The notes below the pieces were generated by a model that did no database searches, was not told the origin of the DNA, and was given only the letters and a program-made list of their open reading frames with translations. The position numbers and the translations under genes are program-made. From JAWLGZ01 sp041690635 (lineage in GTDB: Bacteria; Pseudomonadota; Gammaproteobacteria; Thiohalomonadales; Thiohalomonadaceae), in NCBI GenBank assembly GCA_041690635.1, contig JAWLGZ010000003.1, forward strand, positions 496,001 to 560,000: a stretch of DNA of 64,000 bases. Reading direction: 5' to 3'. This document shows positions 20,941 to 28,377 of the stretch, piece after piece (positions within the stretch are counted from its first letter, which is position 1; every line of letters begins with the position of its first letter).

Positions 20941-21750
20941 TCACGCCTTCTCGGCGTAGAAGTTGACCCCGTGCACGAACAGGTCCTTGGCGACCTTGTC
21001 CTGCGCCGAGGTGTGGCGGAAGCAGTCGAAGCGCTCGACGATCCTCCCGCCCTGCAGCCCGCTCATGCGCGCCAGCTCCGCCAGCTCCCCCTCCACCAGC
21101 GCACCGGCGATGCAGGCCGCCCACAGGTCCGGGTTGGCGCGGGCATCGAGCGTCAGTTCGCGCTGCACCACCACGTCGGCCATCATCAGCCGCCCGCCCG
21201 GTTTCAGAACGCGGACGATCTCGCTGAACACCCGGCCCTTGTCGGTGGCGAGGTTGACCACGCCGTTGGAGAGGACCACATCCACCGATCCATCCTCGAC
21301 CGGCAGCCGTTCGAACACCCCGGCGCGGATCTCCACCCGATCGTCGAGTCCGGCCAGCTCCGCCGCGGCGGCGGCGCAGTCCCGCATCGCCGGGGTCATG
21401 TCGACGCCGATGGCGCGTCCGGTCGACCCCACCCGGCGTGCCGCCAGCAGCAGGTCCATGCCGGCGCCGCAGGCGTGGTCGAGCACCGTCTCGCCCGGTT
21501 GCGGGCCGCGCGCCTGCGGGTCCCGGTCGGCGATGCGCAGCGGGTTGCCCACCCCGGCGAAGCGGGCGGTGCTCGCCTCCGGCAGTAGTGCCAGTTCCTC
21601 GGCGTCGTAGCCGAGCAGTTCGGCCGCGTAGCCCGGGCCGCGGTGGAAGTGGTACTCCGCGTGCGGTTCCCGCGCGACCTGGCTGTAGGTGGCGAGCACC
21701 TGGCTGCGCAGATAGTCGCCGTCGAACCCTTCCGGTGATGTGATTGCCAT
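20941..21750 (-). CDS. Class I SAM-dependent methyltransferase (ArsM-like fold)
   Basis: A 269-residue enzyme with an intact SAM-binding site: GETVLDHACGAGMDLLLAAR (motif I) and GRAIGVDMTPAM (acidic post-I loop), then SVDVVLSNGVVNLATDKG and VLKPGGRLMMADVV. Overall it resembles arsenite methyltransferases. However, the Cys of the ArsM SNCVINL motif is Gly here, so arsenite is unlikely. The ATG at 21750 has a perfect AAGGAGG site. It sits upstream of mtoX on the same strand. A thiol or sulfide substrate would fit the locus, but nothing in the sequence proves it. Confidence 0.85.
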   Translation of the reverse strand: MAITSPEGFDGDYLRSQVLATYSQVAREPHAEYHFHRGPGYAAELLGYDAEELALLPEASTARFAGVGNPLRIADRDPQARGPQPGETVLDHACGAGMDLLLAARRVGSTGRAIGVDMTPAMRDCAAAAAELAGLDDRVEIRAGVFERLPVEDGSVDVVLSNGVVNLATDKGRVFSEIVRVLKPGGRLMMADVVVQRELTLDARANPDLWAACIAGALVEGELAELARMSGLQGGRIVERFDCFRHTSAQDKVAKDLFVHGVNFYAEKA

Positions 21751-21886
21751 GACACGCCTCCTTTCGGTTTCAGGGACGGGCCGCTGCCCGTTGCCTTGAG
21801 GGAAAGTGTGGGCGGCGCCTTTTTCGGTCCGGTAAGCGCGGTGTTGTCCGAATGTTTCGGAATCGATCGATCGCCCGGGCTGGATG

Positions 21887-21920
21887 CCTCTCGCAGAGAC
21901 GCAGGGTGCGCAAGGGAACA
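21887..21920. repeat. Interspersed repeat, TCTCGCAGAG..GCGCAAGGG type, copy 1
   Basis: Degenerate copy of a short repeat also seen at 22031-22066 and 61374-61407 (CTCTCGCAGAG, then CGCAAAGG or CGCAAGG). All copies lie between genes. No coding potential. Confidence 0.5.
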
Positions 21921-21952
21921 ACCGGGATTTGCATTGAAGAGGACGCCACCAT

Positions 21953-22000
21953 GTAGGGCGCAATCGTATTGCGCCGAACAGCGGTAGTGCGGAGCACAGG
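21953..22000. repeat. GTAGGGCGCAAT palindromic repeat, copy 1
   Basis: GTAGGGCGCAATCGTATTGCGC, then GAACAGCGGTAGTGCGGAGC. It closely matches 22085-22131 and more weakly 44344-44369. The core GCGCAAT..ATTGCGC is palindromic. Intergenic only. Confidence 0.7.
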
Positions 22001-22030
22001 CCTTTGGCCAGAACCCCGCCGTGAATCGTT

Positions 22031-22066
22031 GTCTCTCGCAGAGCGCGCCAAGACCGCAAAGGGAAA
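22031..22066. repeat. Interspersed repeat, TCTCGCAGAG type, copy 2
   Basis: GTCTCTCGCAGAGCGCGCC followed by AAGACCGCAAAGGGAAA. Same family as 21887-21920 and 61374-61407. Confidence 0.5.
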
Positions 22067-22084
22067 CCCTCAGCGAGCATCAAC

Positions 22085-22131
22085 TTAGGGCGCAATCCTA
22101 TTGCGCTGAACGACGGTCGTGCGGAGCGCAG
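22085..22131. repeat. GTAGGGCGCAAT palindromic repeat, copy 2
   Basis: TTAGGGCGCAATCCTATTGC then GCTGAACGACGGTCGTGCGG. Same order and spacing as copy 1 at 21953-22000, with an inverted partner at 22140-22160. Confidence 0.7.
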
Positions 22132-22213
22132 AGGGATCGGCGCAATGCGGGTGCGCCCTACATTGCTGTTTAACCCCCTCACCCTGTCCCTCTCCCGGAG
22201 GGAGAGGGGACCT

Positions 22214-23917
22214 TTAGCTACACGTCCTGCTTGAGAACGAGCAAAGGCCCGGCAGCTCCGCGAGCAGCCGGTAGAGGGCGTCCGGGTCGAGCGGCTTGGC
22301 GAGCAGCGCGCGGATGCCGGCAGCGCGCACCTGCTCCGCCGAGAGCTGGGCACCGTGGCCGCTGTAGAGCAGGACCGGCAGGTCGGGACGGCGCTGCAGC
22401 AGCCGGACCGCCAGCTCCATGCCGGTCATCCCCGGCATGGTCTGGTCGAGCAGGGCGAAATCGAACCGCTCCGGCGAGGAATCAAACAGCGCCCCGGCCT
22501 CGGCCGGGTCGCGCGCCAGCTTCACGGTCAGCCCCCAGCCCTCCAGCAGCTCGCCGACAAAGTCGCCGACCGTCTCGTCGTCATCCACCACCAGGGCGCG
22601 GCCGCTCAGGGATCGCCGCTCGGTTGCCGGGAGATCCGGTACCGGATCCGTAACCGGTTGGCCGGCGATGGGATGGAGCAGCAGACGGAACAGGGAGCCG
22701 CGTCCGGGCGCCGTGTCGAGGAGGATGTGGGCGCCGTACTCGTGCAGGATGCCGTGGACGGTGGAGAGCCCCATGCCGCTGCCGCTGCCCACCGCCTTGG
22801 TGGAGTAGAAGGGTTCGAAGACGCGATCGAGGTGTTCCGGTGCGATGCCCGGTCCGCTGTCGCGGATGCCGATCTCCACGAACCGGCCGCTGGCCGGCCG
22901 GCGGCAGGAGGCACAGACCGCATCGTGGTCGGCCTCGGCCACGGTTACCTCGATCCGGCCGTTTCCCTCCATGGCGTCACGGGCGTTGATGCAGAGGTTC
23001 ATCAACACCTGCTCCAGGTGGACCGGATCGAGCATGACGGTCGGTACCGGCGTCAGTCGGGTCTCCAGTGCCACCGTCGCCGGCAGAGTCGAACGGAGCA
23101 GGCGGGCGGTCTCGCCGATGCGTTCGGCGAGCGCCAGCGGCCGCGGTTCACCGCGCTGGCCGCGGCTGAAGGTGAGCATCTGCCGAATCAGGTCGCGCGC
23201 CCGCTGTCCCGAGTGGTGGGCCCGTTCCAGATATTTGTTCAGCTTGTCGTCGGTGTGGACGCCGGCCCGCTCCTGGGCCAGCACCAGGAAACCCATGATG
23301 CCGGCCAGGATGTTGTTGAAGTCGTGAGCGATGCCGCCGGCAAGGTGGCCGATCGCCTCCATCTTCTGCGCCTGCCGCAGTTGCGACTCCAGTCGCGTAC
23401 GCTCCTCCTCGGCACCGAGCCGCTCCAGTTCGGCGGCGGCGCGCACGGAGAAGATCTTCAATACCGCCTCGATCACCGTCTGTTCGGTCAGCGGCTGGCG
23501 ATGGAGCACGGCAATGAGGCCGAGCGCCTCCCCGCGCGCATCGAACAGGGGATAGCCGGAGTAGGCCTCGAAGCCAAACTGGCTGAGCATGTTGTCGCCC
23601 GGGTAACGGGTTTGCACCCCCTCCGGGATGCAGCGGAAGCGGTTTCCCACTACCTCCTTGCACGGGGTATCCGAGAGGTCGTAGGAGATGTTCTCGCCGG
23701 GTGCGCCGTCGTGCCACACCGCCAGGGTGCGCAGCTGACCGGGGGGTTCCAGCTTGCCCAGGAAGGCAAAGTCGGCACCCAGGCTGAGGGCGAGGTACTT
23801 GACGATGGCCGGGTAGACATCGGTGCCGGTCGCCGCGGAGACCCCGAGCGCCACGTAACGCAGCGCCTGATCGGGCAGCGTCTGTTCGGACCAGGGCTGT
23901 ATCGGTGCGTCGTTCAC
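22214..23917 (-). CDS. GAF hybrid sensor histidine kinase with C-terminal receiver
   Basis: A 567-residue cytoplasmic protein: GAF (about residues 15-165, with the PCKEVVG motif seen in such kinases), HisKA with the phospho-histidine in AGGIAHDFNNILAGI, HATPase (NLCINARDAM, DSGPGIAP, GSGMGLSTVHGI) and a receiver domain (about 445-560) with phospho-Asp in ALLDQTMPGMTG. The CASC pair after the N box is common in this subtype. Its start overlaps the stop of the response regulator by four bases (ATGA), so the two are translated together. The operon lies upstream of the methyltransferase-mtoX genes on the same strand and may control them (inference). Confidence 0.94.
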   Translation of the reverse strand: MNDAPIQPWSEQTLPDQALRYVALGVSAATGTDVYPAIVKYLALSLGADFAFLGKLEPPGQLRTLAVWHDGAPGENISYDLSDTPCKEVVGNRFRCIPEGVQTRYPGDNMLSQFGFEAYSGYPLFDARGEALGLIAVLHRQPLTEQTVIEAVLKIFSVRAAAELERLGAEEERTRLESQLRQAQKMEAIGHLAGGIAHDFNNILAGIMGFLVLAQERAGVHTDDKLNKYLERAHHSGQRARDLIRQMLTFSRGQRGEPRPLALAERIGETARLLRSTLPATVALETRLTPVPTVMLDPVHLEQVLMNLCINARDAMEGNGRIEVTVAEADHDAVCASCRRPASGRFVEIGIRDSGPGIAPEHLDRVFEPFYSTKAVGSGSGMGLSTVHGILHEYGAHILLDTAPGRGSLFRLLLHPIAGQPVTDPVPDLPATERRSLSGRALVVDDDETVGDFVGELLEGWGLTVKLARDPAEAGALFDSSPERFDFALLDQTMPGMTGMELAVRLLQRRPDLPVLLYSGHGAQLSAEQVRAAGIRALLAKPLDPDALYRLLAELPGLCSFSSRTCS

Positions 23918-24630
23918 CGCGGGGCGAACATGTAGCCGTAGCCGCGCACCGTGCGCAGCACCTCCGGCTTGCCCGGGTCCGCCTCGATCTTGCGCCGCAG
24001 CCGGGCGATGCGGATGTCGATGCTCCGGTCCATCGGGTCCCAGTCGCGGTTCTGGGTCAGATTGAGGATCTGGTCCCGCGACAGCGGCCGGTTGGGGCGC
24101 TCCGCCAGCACCTTGAGCAGCGCGAACTCCATGGCGGTGAGCGGGACCTCCGCGCCATCGGCGTCGAACAGTCGGCGCCCTTCGAGATCGAGGGTGCAGC
24201 GGCCGAAGGGGATGCGGCCCCGAGTCTGCGATTGCTCCGACCCGGCGGGGGGTGATGCGCGTCGGTAGCGCCGCAGGACGCTCTTCAGTCGGGCGCGCAG
24301 CTCGCGGGGGTCGAACGGTTTGGTCACGTAGTCGTCGGCGCCCACCTCCAGGCCGACGATGCGGTCCACGGTCTCCCCCGCACCGGTCACCATGATGATG
24401 CCGATGTCCAGCCGCTCCCGGAGCTGCCGCGCCAGGGTGAGGCCGTCTTCACCGGGCAGTCCGATGTCGAGCAGCACCGCATCGGGGGTGCTCCCTTCGA
24501 GCGCCGCCCGGGCGGCGGCGCCGTCGGTGGCTGTGGCTACCTCGTAGCCGTGCCCGGTCAGCGACTCCCGAAGCAGCTCCAGTACCTCCGGGTCGTCATC
24601 CACCACCAGCACCCGCGCCGATTCGCCCAT
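23914..24630 (-). CDS. OmpR-family response regulator
   Basis: A 238-residue DNA-binding regulator. The receiver domain has acidic pocket VVDDD, phospho-Asp in AVLLDIGLPGEDG, and YVTKPFDPREL. A winged-helix C-terminal domain follows (LTAMEFALLKVLAERPNR, then RSIDIRIARLRRKIE and VRGYGYMF). It is the first gene of a two-gene unit with the hybrid kinase at 22214-23917. Confidence 0.96.
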   Translation of the reverse strand: MGESARVLVVDDDPEVLELLRESLTGHGYEVATATDGAAARAALEGSTPDAVLLDIGLPGEDGLTLARQLRERLDIGIIMVTGAGETVDRIVGLEVGADDYVTKPFDPRELRARLKSVLRRYRRASPPAGSEQSQTRGRIPFGRCTLDLEGRRLFDADGAEVPLTAMEFALLKVLAERPNRPLSRDQILNLTQNRDWDPMDRSIDIRIARLRRKIEADPGKPEVLRTVRGYGYMFAPR

Positions 24631-24687
24631 GCCTGCTCCGACTCGCCGATCAGGGAAATAGTAGTTCCCGATCGAGAGGTGCGTCGG

Positions 24688-25116
24688 TCACGATCGGACC
24701 CGCCCGGTTCTGGTTTCCCGCCTCCCTTGCGCGACGAAGCTGCCCTCCACCGGCGGGGAGAATACGGCATGGCGCACCAGTGCCCAGCTCAGCGGCGCGC
24801 GCCGGTTCCAGGGCAGCAGTGACAGCATTCGGGCGAGCGGGCAGTAACCGACCGTGACGACGGCGGTGGTGCCGGCCAGCTGGATCCAGTGGATGAAGGC
24901 CAGGGGACCCCACAGGCCCGCCACAAGCAGGCCGAGGTAGACAACCCGCACCTGCACCGGGAATGCGACGAGCGAGCGTTCGCGCAGAAGAAAGTGCACC
25001 GCCTGTACCGCCCCCAGCGCGATCACCGGGGTGAAACCCCACCGGTTTCCGGCCACGCCGGCGATCAGCAGCAGGTCGGTCGCCAGCCAGTACCACCAGT
25101 CGAGTCCACGTTTCAT
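24688..25116 (-). CDS. Small multi-pass membrane protein
   Basis: A 142-residue hydrophobic protein with about four predicted membrane segments (starting WYWLATDLLLIAGVAG, then VIALGAVQAVHFLL, VVYLGLLVAGLWGPLAFIHW and AGTTAVVTVGYCPLARML) and a basic C-terminal tail. The YCPLARMLSLLPWN stretch recalls small inner-membrane proteins linked to rhodanese and sulfur genes, but this is only a loose resemblance. Its ATG is three bases past the stop of the methyltransferase-like gene upstream, with AGGGAGG inside that gene, so the two are coupled. Function unknown. Confidence 0.8.
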   Translation of the reverse strand: MKRGLDWWYWLATDLLLIAGVAGNRWGFTPVIALGAVQAVHFLLRERSLVAFPVQVRVVYLGLLVAGLWGPLAFIHWIQLAGTTAVVTVGYCPLARMLSLLPWNRRAPLSWALVRHAVFSPPVEGSFVAQGRRETRTGRVRS

Positions 25117-25119
25117 CGC

Positions 25120-25887
25120 CTATCCCTCCCTGATTGCGTAGAGATTCACTCCGTAAAAGAGCGGGTCGTCGCTGATCGCGGGCTGGATGGCGGAGCCGGT
25201 GAAGCAGTCGAACCGCTCCGTGACCCGCACACCGCCCAGACCGGCCGCCCGCGCGAACCGCTCCAGTTCACCGTCGACCGCTGCCGACGTGAGTTGCCAG
25301 CGCGTGCCGAACTGCGCGTCCAGCAGTGAGAACGGACGGCGCCGCACCGGTTCGGCCAGCAGCAGCCGGCCACCCGGTTTCAGCACCCGCCGGATTTCCC
25401 GGAAAAGGGCAGCCGGGTCGCAGCGCCCCGTCGCCCCGTGGCCGATCACCACATCGACGCTCGCACTGGCGATCGGCAGACGGTCCGGCCGGCCAACCCG
25501 CGCCTCCAGCCGTTCGCCTGCCTTACCGACGGCAGGTCGGAGCGTGGTGCGCCCGTTTTCGGGGATTACGCCGATTGCCCGACCGGTGGGGCCGACCCGG
25601 TGTGCCGCCAGCAGCAGATCGACGCCGTTGGTGCACGCGGGGTCGAGCACGGTCTCCCCCGGGCGGGGGCCGGTCAGCCGCGGATCGGTGTCGACGATCC
25701 GCAGCGGATTGCCGACCGCCGCGAACCGGGCAAGGCGGTCGGCCGGGATGATCGCCAGCTCCGCCGTGGCGTAGCCCAGATGGTCGGTGAGGTGGTGAAG
25801 AGCGTTGCCGCCCGGTGACAGCCCCGGCTCCCGCTCACAATCGTGCGGTGCCCCGGGGTCGATAATCGCTGTCGTTTCCCTTGCCAT
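25120..25887 (-). CDS. Methyltransferase-like paralogue with degenerate SAM site
   Basis: A 255-residue protein clearly paralogous to 20941-21750. Shared segments include the GNPLRI pattern, DPR.TGPRPGETVLD, DLLLAAHRVGPTGRAIGV, RRVLKPGGRLLLAEPV, and the C-terminal RFDCF and GVNLYA; the upstream AAGGAGG leader is also similar. Motif I has decayed (CGAG became CTNG) and the acidic residue after GRAIGV is gone (GVIPENG in place of GVDMTPA). The N-terminal region is shortened. It has probably lost SAM binding and may be a partner or regulator of the active copy, or a decaying duplicate. Met1 at 25887. Confidence 0.8.
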   Translation of the reverse strand: MARETTAIIDPGAPHDCEREPGLSPGGNALHHLTDHLGYATAELAIIPADRLARFAAVGNPLRIVDTDPRLTGPRPGETVLDPACTNGVDLLLAAHRVGPTGRAIGVIPENGRTTLRPAVGKAGERLEARVGRPDRLPIASASVDVVIGHGATGRCDPAALFREIRRVLKPGGRLLLAEPVRRRPFSLLDAQFGTRWQLTSAAVDGELERFARAAGLGGVRVTERFDCFTGSAIQPAISDDPLFYGVNLYAIREG

Positions 25888-26119
25888 GACCTGCCTCCTT
25901 TCCAGTGCTCGCTCTCGCCTGGAAATGAGTCTCGGCCGTTGCAGTAACGGGCGGATTTCACCGGTGCACCAAGTTGTTGCTGTTTGGTAGCACCGCTACC
26001 GGATCATTTCATTTGTTTCATCCACGGCGGATGCCTCGGCGGAAGCGTTGAACGTACCGGCGCCGGTCCCGGTCGACCGGTGCTTAGTAGCGTCGGCCCG
26101 GGGCGGCTTGGCACCCTGG

Positions 26120-27700
26120 TCAGGTGCCGCCCCGGACGCAGCGGGCGTAGTTGTAGATGCGCCTGACATCGCCCTGCGGACCGAAGCCGTAGGGGTAGTC
26201 GTCCGGATCGCCGGTTTTCGGATCGCTGCGCTGGGCGCCGGCACCATGCACGTCGGTCAGCGTGTATTTGCCGGAGTTCGGCGGGCTTTCCATGAAGCCG
26301 AGCGCCTCGCCGAAGGCGATGTAGACCGCCGCCTCACCCAGTTTCTCGACGCCGTCCAGGTGGGTGGTACTGGTCCAGTAGAACGGGAAGTTGTTGCCGC
26401 CGCCTTCGTCGAGGATGACCGTGGTATCGAAGATCGGATCGATCGCGGCCGAGCCGGTGGTTTCCGGTGAACGGCTGTAGTCGACCAGGGTGTGCAGCTC
26501 CTTGGCATTTGGCAGGCGCCAGTCGTCATGGCCGGCGTAGTTCAGGCCTTCGCAAAACTGCAGCGCCTGGGACCAGGTCAGCGAGCCGTCGCTCCGATAC
26601 CCCTCCAGGGCAATGTAGGCGAAGGCGCCGCTGTCCTCCTGCATCCAGGTCAGCCCGGTGGCATCGTCCGTTACCGTGCTGTTGCCGTTATCGGTGAACC
26701 GGTTCTCGCCATAGGCGGTGTTGCCACGCACGTAGCGCACATAGAACCTGTTTGCCGAGGGATAGCCTTTGATGCGGCCGTCGATGAAGTTGACGCCGAA
26801 TAGGGTGGCGTCACCGAACATCGTGGTACTGACGTACTCGGTATCGCTCAGGAACTGCCCATCGATGAAGCGCTCCCCCACCGCCGTGTCGCCGTAGGCC
26901 ACGTCGAAGTACGCGGTATCGATGTAGGGTGTATTGCTCGCCTCGTCCGTGCCGGTGACGCCGCGGAAATCCATCAGCGAGTAGAGCTCCTTGATTGTCG
27001 GCACGCGCCAGTCGGTGTAGCCGCCGAGGGTGAGCGTGCCGGCATTCGCACGCGCCTGCGTCAAGGTGAGCTTGGTCGCCGCATCGACGGTGTCCGGGCT
27101 CTTCTGCCACATCAGCCCGGTGACCTGGTCGGTGACCGTGCCGTCTCCGTTATCGGCGTAGTGCGGCTGGTTGCCGGCGTACTGGGCATCCTGGCCGTAC
27201 AGGGCGGAGCTTGCAGCCGGGCAGCCCTCTATTCCGCTCTCGTCGTAGCAGCTCGACTGTCCGGTATCGGCCACCGCATAGCTGGTATCGAGGGTCATCG
27301 GTAGCCCTTCGAATACCAGAGTGTCGAAATCAAGCACCCCGTTCTGGTTGAAGTCGACGCCGAAATAGGCGTGGTAGTTGCCGGCCGGGAGTCCACTCGG
27401 CCGGGTGATCGGGACGTTGGCGAAGGTTGCGGCATTGATCTGAGCCCCAGGGCGTAGGCCCGCCAGGTCGGGGGCGGTCTTCCAGGTGAAGTCGGAGTCC
27501 AGATAGGCAATGGTGTTGCCGCCGATCAGCGCCAGCCACCAGTCGAGGGGGGTTCCCGCAATCCCCGTGGCCGTAAAGGAAAGCAGCAGCTGCGTGTCGG
27601 TGACTTCCAGCCGCGGCTGCGCAGCCACATTCGAGGCGTTCATCAGGAGCAGGGGGGCGGCAAGAAGCGGGGCACCGAAGGTTCGTATGTTCTTGTTCAT
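26120..27700 (-). CDS. Secreted Lcl-C/DUF1566 domain protein
   Basis: A 526-residue exported protein with a signal peptide (PLLLMNASNVAAQ). Residues about 28-150 form a beta-rich segment (YFGVDFNQNGVLDFDTLVF). Two DUF1566/Lcl-C modules follow: DNGDGTVTDQVTGLMWQKS with YTDWRVPTIKELYSLMDF, and DNGNSTVTDDATGLTWMQED with HDDWRLPNAKELHTLVDY. It ends YNYARCVRGG, typical of the family. Such domains occur in surface and secreted proteins, including the Legionella collagen-like adhesin, but have no settled biochemical role. Divergent from the periplasmic Cys-repeat gene at 27862. Confidence 0.92.
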   Translation of the reverse strand: MNKNIRTFGAPLLAAPLLLMNASNVAAQPRLEVTDTQLLLSFTATGIAGTPLDWWLALIGGNTIAYLDSDFTWKTAPDLAGLRPGAQINAATFANVPITRPSGLPAGNYHAYFGVDFNQNGVLDFDTLVFEGLPMTLDTSYAVADTGQSSCYDESGIEGCPAASSALYGQDAQYAGNQPHYADNGDGTVTDQVTGLMWQKSPDTVDAATKLTLTQARANAGTLTLGGYTDWRVPTIKELYSLMDFRGVTGTDEASNTPYIDTAYFDVAYGDTAVGERFIDGQFLSDTEYVSTTMFGDATLFGVNFIDGRIKGYPSANRFYVRYVRGNTAYGENRFTDNGNSTVTDDATGLTWMQEDSGAFAYIALEGYRSDGSLTWSQALQFCEGLNYAGHDDWRLPNAKELHTLVDYSRSPETTGSAAIDPIFDTTVILDEGGGNNFPFYWTSTTHLDGVEKLGEAAVYIAFGEALGFMESPPNSGKYTLTDVHGAGAQRSDPKTGDPDDYPYGFGPQGDVRRIYNYARCVRGGT

Positions 27701-27861
27701 TGTTTGGCCTCAGGTATTTTCAGGACAAGGTAAAGCATGAGCCCCGAGTGTGGAGTGAATGTGGAGCCAGCTTTCCATATTTCCTCCAAGTTCTGCACCC
27801 AATCTCGTACTCGAGACCGGTCGAGTCCGGCCGATCCACTGTCATTGAGGAGATTGCCGAC

Positions 27862-28332
27862 ATGAAAATTGCCAGCGCCACTCTTATGTTTGTCCTGTGC
27901 GGTTCCGTCACCCAGGTGGCGTATGCCCAGTCCCGGCCGGGTGGCCCGTTCGGTCCGCCCGAGGAGGCGTTCGCCGCTTGCGAGGCCAGGCAGTCGGGTG
28001 ATCGCGTCATCTTCAGCACGCCGCGCGGCGATACGCTGGAGGCCACCTGTGAGGAGCGTTCCGGCCGGTTGGTCGCCGTACCCGAGGGTCATCACCCGGG
28101 CCGGGGTGGACAGGGGGGCAGAATGGGTGCCATGCAGGGCGGGCAGTATGGTGAGGGCGGACGCACGATGCGTCGTACCCCGCCGGAGGAGGCGTTCACC
28201 GCCTGTGAGGGGCGGACGGAAGGGGCGTTGGTCACGGTGGAGACGCCGCGCGGAACGCTTGAGGCCACCTGCCGGGCGGTGGACGGGCGACTGGCGGCGC
28301 TACCGGCGCGCGGCCCGATGCAGCGCCAGTAG
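27862..28332 (+). CDS. Periplasmic protein with duplicated Cys-containing module
   Basis: A 156-residue protein with a signal peptide (ATLMFVLCGSVTQVAYAQS). The mature part is a tandem duplication of about 45 residues: PPEEAFAACEARQSGDRV..TPRGDTLEATCEE..GRLVAVP, then PPEEAFTACEGRTEGALV..TPRGTLEATCRA..GRLAALP. A Gly/Arg-rich linker joins them. Each module has two cysteines that could form a disulfide. I chose the ATG at 27862 because it gives the signal peptide. It is first in an apparent operon with a BaeS-like kinase and response regulator, so it may be the sensed output or an accessory sensor. Family not recognised by name. Confidence 0.85.
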   Translation: MKIASATLMFVLCGSVTQVAYAQSRPGGPFGPPEEAFAACEARQSGDRVIFSTPRGDTLEATCEERSGRLVAVPEGHHPGRGGQGGRMGAMQGGQYGEGGRTMRRTPPEEAFTACEGRTEGALVTVETPRGTLEATCRAVDGRLAALPARGPMQRQ

Positions 28333-28377
28333 CGGTTGCGCTTGACCGAAACCGCCGCACGCGGTTTGCTGCACCCC

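Larger units (their letters stand above)
21751..22213. other. Gene-free, repeat-filled stretch between methyltransferase and hybrid kinase genes
   Basis: No gene seen in 463 bases. It contains two copies of a GTAGGGCGCAAT repeat, two copies of a TCTCGCAGAG repeat, an inverted partner GCGCAATGCGGGTGCGCCCTA at 22140-22160, and an imperfect CCCTCTCCC/GGGAGAGGG hairpin at 22186-22211. The hairpin is just past the hybrid kinase stop and may end that transcript. The promoter of the methyltransferase-mtoX unit must lie here unless transcription reads through from the kinase. Confidence 0.6.

Noticed and set aside
20941..21750. Calling the methyltransferase ArsM
   Set aside because: The Cys of the SNCVINL motif is replaced by Gly, and no arsenic genes are nearby.
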